From: Corbicula japonica
Lineage: Eukaryota; Mollusca; Bivalvia; Venerida; Cyrenidae
Reading direction: 5' to 3'
DNA length: 64,000 nt
Assembly: GCA_038501625.1 (NCBI GenBank)
Contig: JAZAYU010000882.1
Coordinates: 62,001-126,000, forward strand
The notes under the pieces are model-generated. The model was not told the DNA's origin, did no database searches, and saw only the letters and a list, made by a program, of their open reading frames with translations. Of the stretch, positions 9,901 through 16,180 are shown one piece after another. The translations under genes were made by a program, and so were the position numbers. How positions within the stretch are numbered: position 1 is the first letter of the stretch; each line of letters begins with the position of its first letter.

Positions 9901-12114
9901 ATGGTATATCGTGTTTCTAAGTCTTACCTTAATGCATGAATTGACATCTTTGATAGATTCATAATCATGAAAAGAAAAAGAAATGTAATCCGACATTTTT
10001 AATTTATTTACTTAATATATCGATATAGGTTTTCATTATTAAAATCCAGCTTCTGTATGAGTATGGAATTAACCCATATTTCCATCCTTTTTCGTTTAGT
10101 GAGAGGTTCAGACACAATTAACTGTTAAATAATGTAATATATAATTAATTAATTATATATAAATGTGACCAATTATGTCAAAAATTACATCATAAAAAGT
10201 TGCAGTTGTTTAAACAACGATTTAACAGACAATTATCTAATAATTGTCTACTCGACTCCTTAGTCTTACATATGTTTACGCAACAATTACCTTTCCCAGT
10301 CATCAATCCTGATAATTTTCACGCCTTTTAAATAATATGCAAGGTCCTAATTGGAACCTGTTGATGATTGACATGTTTGACAATATACAAAGCTCTGACT
10401 AGACAATTAGAGTTCATCACCTTCAATGGCAATTATCTCAAATCCGGTTTTCATAGGTTTTTTAAAGAGCATTTTGCAAATAAAATCGAAAATCTAAGGC
10501 CGGTTTTCGGAATTCGGAGGTTCCAGTATTTGGAGGTTTTTGTTACAATTAAATAAGAAGGAAAAATTTCGGGACCGTGAAAATTTTGCGGTTTTAGGAG
10601 GATTCCGGATTATAGAGGATCCGGTTTAGGGAGTTTTTACTGTATCAACTGCGCTATCTCGGACAACCCCCAAAAGTCTGCACAGATAATGCTGTGCCCA
10701 AGATCATGAAACTAAATCTAAAGACCAGTCTCAAGTCTCAAGCATCTGATTGGCTTAAATGGCGACCAGTAATCAAATGCTTGAGATTTGAGACTGGTCT
10801 CCAGCTTTAGTGTTTTGATCTTGGGCCCTGATAAACCTGACCATCATTAATGGAGTGGAAAGCTCGGATTTCAGCAAGTTTACAACATATAGTGAAAATG
10901 GCTCAATGTAGGGAGAAAATTTCTCTCTTAGGCATTCCTTCATTCCTTTTGTAATTGACAAACAAAATAGGGGTGGGGGGGGGGTGATATTGTGTGTGTT
11001 GACTTGTTGTAATTTTCTTTATAGTAATTATGGTAATTATATTCTTTTTGCAAAAGATCTTTAGAATTCACAAGCCTCTATTCAAGTTTTGCAATATTTG
11101 AGGGATTGTTCTTTTATCGCCTGAACATTTGACTTGGTGAAAGTCAATTTTGTAGCGGCATCACCAAATACGTCAAAATAGCTAAATACAGGTCTTAACA
11201 TGCATTCAGCTGACATTAAATTTTTAATGGTTTTCACTGCATGTTCTGCCTCTGAATCACGCATAGGATACCTTGGACCTTGATACCTTAGCTTCCTTTT
11301 CTATAGTTGAATATCTTTGTTCAGTAGGAGTTAATGTTCTCAAAGCACAAGAAACCGGCTTAAATTCTCCATCGTCTTGTTTCTGGAGATCCACACATCC
11401 ACTGCCTTAAATGGAACTGGCCATCATAAGTCTGTTTGGGTCATATTATGCTAAAACAGGAGATTCTGCCAAAATACATTTGATTTTTTCAAATGCTTGT
11501 TGCTGATCGGGTCCCAATACAATTGGTTTTTACTGCTCAAAAAATCATGCATTTGCTTAAAATAGTCTGCTAGGACATTTTGACAAGTGATACATATTTC
11601 TTGATAAAATGAAAAGATTTTGAATCAATGCACAGACCTATGGCATATTCCAGTGATTGGGAACCAGCAAGTCGGGAACCAAACTTGTCTGTAAGTGCCG
11701 CAAGACGATTGTACGACTGGTTCTGTGCAGCTCCATACACGGACAGCTGTATAATCTGATTGGCTATATCTGAAACGTCAATGTACTACTGGTTTAGGGT
11801 AATTGAAAAATGTAATTGAAACCGAGTGTAATTAATTACATTCTGTCAAGATATTGAAAGTAATTTGTAATTGAACATATTTTTTATAACTTGTAATCGT
11901 AATTAAATGCATTAAAAATACATGAAATTGAACCAAATACTTTCAATTACATTTTGATTTGATTAGTTTTCGTTACTGTGCTTAATATCTAACTTTTCCT
12001 ACCATTGTAAGTGGCCACCTCTTGTTTTATCTTTTCAAAGTCATACCATCCCTGTGCACCTACACCATGCAAAACCAGCAGGGCTGAAAGACAAATGACA
12101 TATGGATATATCAT
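2424..12114 (-). CDS. CPQ: Carboxypeptidase Q-like metallopeptidase (M28), 5' part, nine coding exons, 3' end off the window
   Basis: Seen: nine minus-strand exons at 12003-12114, 11638-11769, 9407-9468, 8127-8294, 6552-6716, 5482-5566, 4145-4248, 3071-3229 and 2424-2468. All have AG/GT borders and their phases join without a break, giving 1032 nt or 344 codons. The product starts with a hydrophobic signal peptide, then has FGSRLAGS, IPHWIRGEESA, SLIRSVAS, SPHTGMQ, SGHLDSWDVGQGAMDDGGG and LWTAE|EFGGVGA. Known of the family: CPQ (plasma glutamate carboxypeptidase) is a secreted or lysosomal di-zinc dipeptidase of about 470 residues. The His of SGHLD and the Asp of MDDGG bind metal, and the TAEE glutamates act in catalysis and metal binding. 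Inference: this is an intact gene whose last roughly 125 residues, including the expected ESDAG and HHSHGDT motifs, lie left of position 1, because nothing matching them was found in 1-2423. No stop or frameshift occurs in the exons. The identification is firm; expression and the exact 5' UTR are unknown. Confidence 0.93.
2500..2755. repeat. Dispersed hairpin repeat, copy 2
   Basis: The copy runs from about TTTATTCCATGGGGAATGGG to ATATATGGAGTAAAAAGTTA. It carries the GCAAACAGTGCAGATTCTG arm, the GGATCTACACT arm and the second palindrome GTGTAGATCCAGATCAAATG...AGCTGATCTGGATCTA. It begins about 30 bases from the acceptor of CPQ exon 9, in intron 8. Confidence 0.65.
2756..3070. other. Intron 8 sequence without a recognised feature
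   Basis: About 300 bases between hairpin copy 2 and exon 8. No domain, transposon end or repeat was recognised. A frame that appears to extend exon 8 through this stretch is intronic, because the exon 8 donor GAG|GTAATAG joins exon 9 with the correct family sequence. Confidence 0.4.
3071..3229 (-). CDS. CPQ: CPQ coding exon 8 (catalytic metal-binding exon)
   Basis: The exon is 159 bp, 53 codons in phase 0, with acceptor TTACAG|GTA and donor GAG|GTAATAG. It encodes VVLLSGHLDSWDVGQGAMDD, GGGALISWQALSLVRQLGLR and PKRTLRMVLWTAE. SGHLD supplies the first metal ligand and MDDGGG the bridging aspartate of the M28 fold. The terminal TAE is completed by the glutamate that opens exon 9. An open frame continues past the donor into intron sequence and should not be read as coding. 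Confidence 0.95.
3386..3461. repeat. Long near-perfect hairpin in CPQ intron 7
   Basis: The left arm GAAAACAGTTGGGTTGTTTA continues AAGTGTGTGAAGCC. After a TGAC loop, GGGCTTCACGCGTACTTTAA continues ACAATCGTACTGTTTTTC. Reversed, the right arm pairs with the left over about 34 positions with few mismatches. It could be a transposon end, a cruciform or a small-RNA precursor shape; nothing in the sequence decides between these. Confidence 0.65.
3500..3740. other. CpG-rich patch in CPQ intron 7
   Basis: Within an otherwise AT-rich intron this stretch is dense in CG dinucleotides (for example GGCGACGTCACACGTC at about 3595-3611, and AAACGCGTGGCAAAACGTGC just before). It includes a CRE-like GACGTCAC and a nearby CCAATAAA. 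Open frames exist on both strands (up to 100 codons) with no recognisable domain. It may be an internal regulatory element or part of an unidentified repeat that includes the neighbouring hairpin. Confidence 0.3.
3740..3905. repeat. AT-rich simple sequence
   Basis: Runs of TAATATAATATATATATA and TTATATATATATTTATATAT dominate this stretch of intron 7. This is microsatellite-like low-complexity DNA. Confidence 0.7.
3923..4137. repeat. Dispersed hairpin repeat, copy 3
   Basis: It starts TTAACCCTTTCCTCTG and ends GGATTAACCCCCG. It has GCAAACAGTGCAGATCCTGA and GCTGATGTGGATCTACACT arms. Its right end lies under ten bases from the CPQ exon 7 donor. Confidence 0.65.
4145..4248 (-). CDS. CPQ: CPQ coding exon 7
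   Basis: The exon is 104 bp, two bases plus 34 codons, with acceptor ATCTAG|GT and donor CAG|GTCAGT. It encodes (G)ERIQVFLNMSAQNLPQTI and SRNTVAEIKGSTYPEQ. The NTVAEI-GS-YPEQ block matches the segment just before the catalytic exon. A copy of the dispersed hairpin repeat ends within about ten bases of the donor. Confidence 0.9.
4340..4532. repeat. Dispersed hairpin repeat, copy 4
   Basis: It contains GGCATCTGATCTGGATCTAC followed by ACTGTTTAC, then CAAACAGTATAGATC and GCTGATCTGCATCTACACTG, and ends AATAAAGGGTTA. The left border is blurred. Intron 6 of CPQ. Confidence 0.6.
4676..4852. repeat. Dispersed hairpin repeat, copy 5
   Basis: It shows GCGTAGATCCAGATTAGCCA, then GTGAACAGTGTAGATCCTGA followed by TCAGACGGCAC, and ends GCAGTAAAGGGTAA. 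The left end is degraded. Intron 6 of CPQ, immediately right of copy 4. Confidence 0.6.
4853..5385. other. Intron 6 sequence without a recognised feature
   Basis: About 530 bases of AT-rich intron between hairpin copy 5 and the foldback element at 5391. No coding pattern, transposon end or tandem repeat was recognised. Confidence 0.4.
5391..5472. repeat. Small foldback MITE, family shared with 10696-10826
   Basis: Inverted ends AGATTATAAAACT and AGTTTTATAATCT enclose CAGATGCTTGAGATTTGAGA followed by CTGGTC. That inner sequence also occurs at about 10777-10799. It stops about ten bases before the donor of CPQ exon 6. Confidence 0.65.
5482..5566 (-). CDS. CPQ: CPQ coding exon 6
   Basis: The exon is 85 bp, 28 codons plus one base, with acceptor TTGTAG|GAC and donor G|GTCTG. 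It encodes DYQDGVKKIPTACITVEDAE and MMWRMAQR. IPTACITVEDAEMM is diagnostic of the family. A foldback MITE ends only about ten bases beyond the donor. Confidence 0.92.
5604..5833. repeat. Dispersed hairpin repeat, copy 6
   Basis: The best-preserved copy. It starts TTAACCCTCAGACACAC and ends ATAAAGGGTTAA. The inner palindromes are GTGTATATCCAGATCAGCTG...TGATCAGGATCTAAACTG and GTGCAGATCCTGATCAGATG...GCTGATCTGGATCTACACTG. Intron 5 of CPQ. Confidence 0.75.
5834..6382. other. Intron 5 sequence without a recognised feature
   Basis: AT-rich intron. An open frame of 65 codons at 6091-6288 on the minus strand has no recognisable domain and looks like chance. Confidence 0.4.
6383..6519. repeat. Short MITE with imperfect inverted ends
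   Basis: The left end is CCGTGAAACCCAACTATAAA followed by GACCACC. The right end, complemented, is CAGTACAACCCTTCAATAAA followed by ACCACC. About 137 bp, with CAGT-type ends. It resembles a pogo/Tigger-derived MITE; the assignment is tentative. Intron 5 of CPQ. Confidence 0.5.
6552..6716 (-). CDS. CPQ: CPQ coding exon 5
   Basis: The exon is 165 bp, 55 codons in phase 0, with acceptor CTTTAG|GTA and donor CAA|GTAATG. It encodes VPGKIVVYNNDYLGYG, ISVEYRALGAARAAKLGAVA and SLIRSVASLSIDSPHTGMQ. The SLIRSVAS-S-SPHTG stretch is one of the most conserved parts of CPQ. Confidence 0.93.
6869..6926. repeat. (AAT)n microsatellite
   Basis: About 13 uninterrupted AAT units followed by interrupted AAAAT/AAT units, in intron 4 of CPQ. 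Confidence 0.95.
6995..7544. mobile_element. TTAA-flanked non-autonomous DNA transposon
   Basis: Ends AGGGAGATGTGCAGG (6995 onward) and CCTGCACATCTCCCT (ending 7544) are exact inverted repeats of 15 bp. Both are flanked by TTAA (6991-6994 and 7545-7548), the expected target duplication. Length 550 bp and no transposase frame. TTAA targets fit piggyBac or Kolobok; the AGGG terminus fits Kolobok rather than piggyBac (which starts CCC), but that is inference. Intron 4 of CPQ, in direct contact with hairpin copy 7. Confidence 0.85.
7545..7790. repeat. Dispersed hairpin repeat, copy 7
   Basis: It starts TTAACCCTTTAATCCATA and contains CCATCTGATCTAGATCTACA and GGCTGATCTGGATCTACACT followed by GTTTACCCATG. 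The first TTAA is also the right target copy of the transposon ending at 7544. The right border is blurred. Confidence 0.65.
7912..8063. repeat. Dispersed hairpin repeat, copy 8 (shortened)
   Basis: It has TCCTTTGCTTCATGGGATAT followed by AGGTGTTATCCC (compare 8-40), then GTGAAGATCCTGATCAGAGA and CATATATGGATAGAAGGTTA. The first palindrome is missing. Intron 4 of CPQ, close to exon 4. Confidence 0.6.
8127..8294 (-). CDS. CPQ: CPQ coding exon 4
   Basis: The exon is 168 bp, 56 codons in phase 0, with acceptor TTTTCAG|ATT and donor GAG|GTATGT. It encodes IPHWIRGEESATMLLPRVHP, LPMLGLGYSIGTGPAGITAD and VIVVKSFDELQSRASE. The RGEESA, LGLG-S-GT and SFDEL blocks are characteristic of the CPQ family. 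Confidence 0.92.
8295..9406. other. CPQ intron 3 with a possible hAT-type repeat end
   Basis: Mostly plain AT-rich intron. At about 8613 the sequence GGCAGTGGCGTAGCTACTAC resembles the CAGTGGCG ends of hAT-type elements, and a related phrase (GGCGCATAGCTACCAG) occurs at about 12255. No paired end was found. Open frames at 8580-9040 on the minus strand have no recognisable domain. Confidence 0.3.
9407..9468 (-). CDS. CPQ: CPQ coding exon 3
   Basis: A short 62 bp exon with acceptor TTTTCAG|AT and donor GTG|GTTTGT. It encodes (D)YMLAQLKADGLENVHGEEAV, which continues smoothly into IPHW of exon 4. The alignment to the family pattern (DGLExVHxExVxIPHWxRGEE) needs no gap. It lies about 2.2 kb downstream of exon 2, across the intron that carries the CAGT-ended element and the gypsy remnant. 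Confidence 0.88.
9778..10642. mobile_element. Non-autonomous CAGT-ended DNA transposon
   Basis: Exact 20-base inverted ends, CAGTAAAAACTCCCTAAACC and its complement GGTTTAGGGAGTTTTTACTG, are flanked by TA at 9776-9777 and 10643-10644. The arms continue with variants of ATCCGGTTTAGAGAGGATTC. Length 865 bp and no transposase. The 62-codon frame at 10368-10556 is made partly of arm-like repeats. Ends and target fit pogo/Tigger-like elements (inference). Intron 2 of CPQ. Confidence 0.88.
10696..10826. repeat. Foldback MITE, second copy of the 5391-5472 family
   Basis: Arms of about 56 bases: GCCCAAGATCATGAAACTAA... on the left and ...TTTAGTGTTTTGATCTTGGG C on the right are inverted copies with a few mismatches. 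Both arms hold ACCAGTCTCAA(G/A)TCTCAAGCAT. The spacer is short. This would form a strong hairpin. Intron 2 of CPQ. Confidence 0.8.
10970..10984 (+). repeat. G tract
   Basis: GGGGTGGGGGGGGGG in CPQ intron 2. Low complexity; noted only for completeness. Confidence 0.8.
11085..11532 (-). pseudogene. Ty3/gypsy retrotransposon pol remnant: RNase H joined to integrase end
   Basis: Reading the minus strand from 11532, a frame with GPDQQQAFEKIKCIL, ESPVLA, FKPVSCALRTLTPTEQ and RYSTIEKEA is the reverse-transcriptase/RNase H junction of a Ty3/gypsy pol, broken by stop codons. From about 11290 the sequence turns into GPRYPMRDSEAEHAVKTIKN, like the C-terminal end of the integrase core, and shifts frame into YLAILTYLV...LSPSQM. 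The rest of RNase H and most of the integrase are absent, so the remnant carries an internal deletion as well as stops and a frameshift. Inactive. It lies in CPQ intron 2, about 100 bp downstream of exon 2. Confidence 0.75.
11638..11769 (-). CDS. CPQ: CPQ coding exon 2
   Basis: The exon is 132 bp, with acceptor TTTCAG|AT and donor G|GTCTG. It encodes (D)IANQIIQLSVYGAAQ, NQSYNRLAALTDKFGSRLAG and SQSLEYAI. The segment DKFGSRLAGSQSLE matches the family's conserved DTFGxRLSGSxxLE region near the N-terminus of the mature enzyme. Phases agree with both neighbours. Confidence 0.9.
11790..11985. repeat. AT-rich repeat with recurring TGTAATTGAA motif, CPQ intron 1
   Basis: TGTAATTGAA, GTAATTAATTACATT, TTTGTAATTGAAC and CTTTCAATTACATTTTG recur in both orientations within 200 bases. 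It looks like a small decayed palindromic element filling most of the 233 bp first intron. Confidence 0.45.
12003..12114 (-). CDS. CPQ: CPQ coding exon 1 (start codon and signal peptide)
   Basis: The exon is 112 bp, 37 codons plus one base. The ATG at 12112-12114 begins MIYPYVICLSALLVLHG, a typical hydrophobic signal peptide, followed by GAQGWYDFEKIKQEVATYN. The donor is G|GTAGG at 12001-12003. The ATG was chosen because it gives the signal peptide at the expected distance from the conserved part. The spare G joins AT of the next exon to make Asp. Upstream of the ATG on this strand the sequence is A/T-rich, so the 5' UTR border is not visible. Confidence 0.85.
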
Positions 12115-12955
12115 TTTAAATTTAAAAAACTCTTTTTTTTATGTTTAGCAGTAACAGCTGTGCCAAGATGGAAGACAGAAAACTGATCATTGATATCAGG
12201 GCATGATCCAGAGGGAGTTCAGTGGTGTTGCTCTAACCCCCATTTTGGGCAGCCAGGCGCATAGCTACCAGTACGCAGAATATGCAGCTGCGTACACAAT
12301 GGTCCAGAAATTCGTAAAAATAAAACCGCCAAAAATGCAATAAAAACTTAGGCCTGAGGGGGGTGGGGGGTGGGGTAGGGGTGTATGAAATTAAACAGTT
12401 ATTTTTCACAAAATATCATTTGTGGCCAGAGTAAATAAAAAGAAATTTTTTTGAATAGTTGTTAGTAGATGTTTCATGAGAAAAAGTAAAACAAATCTAG
12501 TAAAATTGGTGAAAAAATACGTGTATTACTTATTTTAGGCCAAAAACCTGACAGAACGCTCCAGAGATGATCTACAGTAAAAAAAAATCCGGGGAAGCAG
12601 ACCCCCCCTTCTGAATCTGCCATATACTCCAGACCCTCTTAACAGAGTATTACGTGGAGTGCGCAGTCTGAATGTTTTGGGAGTAGCATTAGGTTTAAAT
12701 TAAAAGATTTAAATTTTAGTGGCAGTTTGGGTTGGTTCCTGTAATTTATCCGATGACTCCTTACAAGCTGAAAAACAAGAAGAAGCTTAAAGGAAGCTGG
12801 AAGTGTTTTGTCTGATGTCTTTAATTTGGTTTGCCCAGGGTACTAAAAGAAAAAAGATGAATAATAGATGATGATTGAATGATGTGGATGAGAAACAAAT
12901 GGTCTGATGGGGATGAAAGATGAGGATGGTTGATGTTTATTTGCAGCACTCTGGG
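12115..12955. other. Upstream flank of CPQ: no gene; repeat-like pieces and a G-rich tract
   Basis: This should contain the CPQ 5' UTR and promoter, but no TATA box, initiator or clear upstream splice site could be fixed. GGCGCATAGCTACCAG at about 12255 resembles the phrase at 8617. A G-rich tract lies at 12358-12381. Confidence 0.35.
12358..12381 (+). other. Potential G-quadruplex tract
   Basis: Four or more G runs separated by single or double bases (G6 T G6 T G4 TA G4) on the plus strand, about 245 bp upstream of the CPQ start codon. On the CPQ coding strand it is C-rich. Confidence 0.55.
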
Positions 12956-13290
12956 TTAGAAACAATGGCTATACAGCCTTGCCTTGAATAAGGCCAGACT
13001 GTCTGCCTGAGTGATGTCCGGTGGTACACTATTCCAGATCTTCGCCGTACGTGGGAAGAATGAATGCCTATGCCCGTCAACCCTGGAGAAGGGGATACTG
13101 TATCTGTGTCTCTGTGTTTTATGTATGCATTGAGGGAACTAGATCCGTACTAGGTTTTGTTGGATTTTATAAAACATACATAATGATGCTACTTTACGGC
13201 GTTTTTCTAGTGTAGGTAAATTGATCTTATTAAGTAATTTGATCAATTATATTTCAATTCTGCGTACACCTTTAAAAGCCCTTGCTATGC
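12956..13290 (-). pseudogene. LINE (non-LTR retrotransposon) reverse transcriptase, C-terminal remnant
   Basis: The minus strand reads LPTLEKRRKVASLCMFYKIQ, QNLVRI, a stop, then FPQCIHKTQRHRYSIPFSRV, DGHRHSFFPRTAKIWNSVPP, DITQADSLALFKARL and YSHCF before the terminal TAA at 12956-12958. R-x-SFFPRT-x-x-WN-x-LP and the closing LFKARL are the standard last segment of Jockey/CR1-type LINE ORF2 proteins. It is interrupted by one stop and lacks the upstream catalytic YxDD region within recognisable distance. It is 5'-truncated, as is usual for LINEs. Confidence 0.75.
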
Positions 13291-13299
13291 CCCTGGCAG

Positions 13300-13977
13300 C
13301 AATATTTAATTTTCATAGGAATTTTGGCCAGAAACTTGGATATTATTATATTACTACCCTAATACTTGCTCCAAACGAATCCCCTTTCCAAAAATCTTGC
13401 ATCTGATGGTTCTGGCCCTGGTTATACATGTATTTGTATAGTTAAACAAGTTGTTGTACCATTAAATAAACTGTTCAAACTTGAATAAAGTTTACTTATT
13501 TCTTGGAGTATTGCAGCTGAATCATTGTGCACAAAATCTGTATGCATTAGATGCAATAAATAATAACAGACCCCAACACCTCTGATCCCCACTATCAAAA
13601 CAGTGCATGAGAAAGATAAAGACTAAAGTTTAAACACACTTTTAATTGCTAATTTATCAGTTAGCTATATATTGTATACTGGTCATCATTGGTGTCGCGT
13701 CATCGTTCGTCTCGCGGTATTTGCGTTGCGCCCTCTACCGATTGTTTACTTTGTCACGTTGCTGACCTATATTTGTGGTTTGATGAAAAAACATTTTTTC
13801 TACAGTTATGAGCAGTTACTTGGTGAGTATTCGTTCGTATACATCAAATATACAGTATATAGTGTTTTTGTTAGAAATGAAGCAAAAAACTCACCTTCAG
13901 CCCTTATTTTTGTCCTATTTTGCTTTGTTTACAAGTTCGTCTGCCCCGACCATAGCCCCGGAAGTGTTTATATGTAG
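13300..13977. other. No recognised gene
   Basis: AT-rich sequence. A 101-codon plus-strand frame at 13672-13977 (MYTGHHWCRVIVRLAVFALR...) has hydrophobic patches but no recognisable family or start context. It is listed as unsupported rather than as a gene. Confidence 0.3.
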
Positions 13978-13979
13978 TT

Positions 13980-14212
13980 AGGTAACCGACCACTAAATTT
14001 TAAATCAGATAGGTAACCAAACGCTAAATATTAGATATGGAATGAAAGTTCTTTCAATTGCAAGCACTGTCCAGAGGAATAATTTTTACAGTCAGTGTGA
14101 TTAACAGTTGTTATTTGTTAAAATTTAGTTAACAGTTAAAGTTTTGACATGTTCACCTATCACACTTTAAATGACTAGTTATCTGATTAAACATTTAGTG
14201 TTCTAAACCTAC
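13980..14212. repeat. Direct repeat pair with an inverted relative
   Basis: AGGTAACCGACCACTAAATT at 13980 and AGGTAACCAAACGCTAAATA at 14010 are tandem copies of about 31 bases. An inverted, diverged copy (AGTTATCTGATTAAACATTT followed by AGTG) lies near 14178-14203. Together they could be the ends of a decayed small transposon of about 230 bp. Confidence 0.4.
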
Positions 14213-14280
14213 GAGTGTTTGATTTATTCCAAGAATTTTCACATACCGCGAAACGAATGATAACGTAATCAGGACAACAT

Positions 14281-14401
14281 GGCCGACACCAATGACAATC
14301 ATATGGATGTATTCTATTGTTTTTGGATATTCCATGGTCATTTTAAGAATTAAATAATAGGAAAAGGTTGGAATAGGAGAAATAAATCAAACTTTAACAG
14401 G
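14281..14401 (+). other. Weak candidate first exon
   Basis: A short 25-codon frame starts ATGGCCGACACCAATGAC in a locally CG-containing stretch and ends at a TAA. It is followed at 14398 by AACAG|GTAAGTTT, a textbook donor site. This could be a non-coding or short-ORF first exon of a plus-strand transcript. No downstream exon is visible before the satellite begins, so support is weak. Confidence 0.2.
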
Positions 14402-14409
14402 TAAGTTTC

Positions 14410-15000
14410 TTTTAGTCTTTACTTCATTGTGATAACTGTTAAGTAACGCGAACCCATAGATGACCAGTATACGGTCATATTTATAACAAACTAGATCTAG
14501 CTAAAGACATAATCATCAAAATTCAGACAATTAAAAAAATATACTCACTGCACAAAAATGAAACAAAAGCCATTAATTATAACTAATAAGGTAGGCGGTT
14601 CTAAATTTTGTCAGGTTTCACATGATGTAAACAAATATGGAGTGACTTCCCTTGGCAAGGGAATGTAATAGTAATGAATCGGATAAAACAGACAACCATA
14701 GTTAATTCCCTTATAACGTTACCTATAATTTAGTGACTTGGTTTGACCACGGTGTGTCACAGAGGAGAGCCGACATAGCCCTGACTTGTGCTGGTCGAAC
14801 AAAGGCTTGGCATGGTAGCAGCTGGTGAATACCGATAAAGTAACGGTGGAGCCAAGGCTACCGTGCAACCCGGTGGGTGCCGATTCAATCTCGGAAGCCA
14901 TATTTAAACCATGATTTCATATTTAAATTCCATTCACCCCGATTCAATGCGGGTTTTCTCAGCGTCGCTTGGTTGTGTTCGCGGCGGCCCCAGTGTCTAA
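14410..15000. other. No recognised gene
   Basis: Mixed-composition DNA. The minus-strand frame at 14719-14901 has no recognised domain. GGTGGGTGCCGATTCAATCT at about 14872 faintly recalls a tRNA/SINE B box, but no A box or cloverleaf was found. Confidence 0.3.
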
Positions 15001-15026
15001 ACCGGGATACATCGGGGTTGTATACA

Positions 15027-15141
15027 GGGACAGTGTGAACTAGGCTTATAACCCCATAAATCTTGCCGGTTTATTCCGGTCCACAGGCTACAAATAACCG
15101 GCACGCACCAGGGCATGCACAGGGACAGTGTGAAGTTGGCT
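15027..15141. repeat. Pair of 17-base direct repeats
   Basis: ACAGGGACAGTGTGAA occurs at about 15027 and again at about 15119. The first is followed by CTAGGCTT and the second by GTTGGCTT. Between them are GCCGGTTTATTCCGG and ACCGGCACG. Confidence 0.55.
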
Positions 15142-15259
15142 TTAAGGATTGTTTTTCTGTGTGCACGTCCGATACATGCCCAGGATACAATTAACTTTTT
15201 TTTCAAGTACAACGGTATTAAATGTGAGTATGGTGTAATAAAATGATAATGAGAGTTCA

Positions 15260-15840
15260 AAGGTTTTATAAAACCATTTTTACAAAACTTCTTACTGTTG
15301 TGTGAAGTGAAAAATTCAAATGACTTTAAATGTGGGTCCTATAATGATATAATCTTTAACTATAGCATCATTTTGTATTATAGCTAACGTGGCTTGTGAA
15401 TGCGTTTAAGAACTTCGGCGAAAAGAAAATACATTTGACTTTTGAGTTAAACACTTCTAAATAAAAATTTAAACAGTATTTTAACATTTTTATAAGATGA
15501 AACAACGCCAACTTAACAGTCAAACAAAAATAAACATTCATTAAGTGAGAAAATGACATGAACATAGTTATTTTGCAAAGTACCAACAGTGTGGTTGTTA
15601 GAAATTGTTTTACATTTTATCATGTTTGCTTTGTATTGTTTTAACATTAGGTACTTTACAAGCAGAAACAATCGTACTGAAAGCAATCTGTAGCATAGAA
15701 AACATTGATTTGAGCTTAAGCGTTACAGTTTGCACAGTTTGTAAGCACACATTGTTTGTAAGCATCAGTATTGACTTCATTTTTTTTCTTCTAAATTCTA
15801 CAATGTTTGGTTTAGTCAGGTTTAAATAACCGTTTTCTAT
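15260..15840. other. AT-rich stretch without a recognised gene
   Basis: Open frames of 72-74 codons on both strands (15368-15586 minus, 15605-15829 plus) are hydrophobic and unrecognised. The second begins like a signal peptide (MFYILSCLLCIVLTLGTLQA), but nothing after it supports a gene. Confidence 0.3.
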
Positions 15841-15849
15841 TGGCCGAGT

Positions 15850-16180
15850 CGCACATAGAGCAATATTCTATTTATCATGCAGGACATAGAGCATTGCAAT
15901 GCCAAGACATAAAGTAGTCACATATGTTGGAAAAGTAAGTGTTTTATTGGTTGGAAAAAAATTAAGCAGTGAATCACTCTAACTTCAGGAGGTAAAGCAA
16001 TATAACTGTTACAAGGATGTAAAAATAATGGAGATAGAGCAAAATGTTACGCGGTAACTCCTTTTGTGACCTAGATATCTGAATATAGATGATACCATGA
16101 CGTAGAACAAGTGCTCACGATTTCATACATGTAAAAAATGAAAAATATGGAGATAGAGCACTATAATATTTGGGCGACGA
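15850..16180. repeat. Transition zone at the left edge of the satellite
   Basis: The motif (A/G)(C/G)ATAGAGCA recurs at about 15855, 15886, 16034 and 16153. The last two sit in the longer ATGGAGATAGAGCA. The last copy is about 30 bases before the first satellite monomer. It may be an older, diverged tandem sequence or the original insertion site. Confidence 0.4.

Noticed and set aside
13672..13977. A 101-codon plus-strand frame with hydrophobic stretches as a small membrane protein.
   Set aside because: There is no recognisable family and no supporting start or splice context, and it lies in repeat-bearing flank. Not enough to call a gene.
14860..14905. A tRNA or tRNA-derived SINE suggested by GTGCCGATTCAATCTCGG.
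   Set aside because: No matching A box upstream and no cloverleaf or tail could be built.
15605..15829. A 74-codon plus-strand frame starting like a signal peptide.
   Set aside because: The hydrophobic start is expected by chance in such T-rich DNA. Nothing after it resembles a mature secreted protein.
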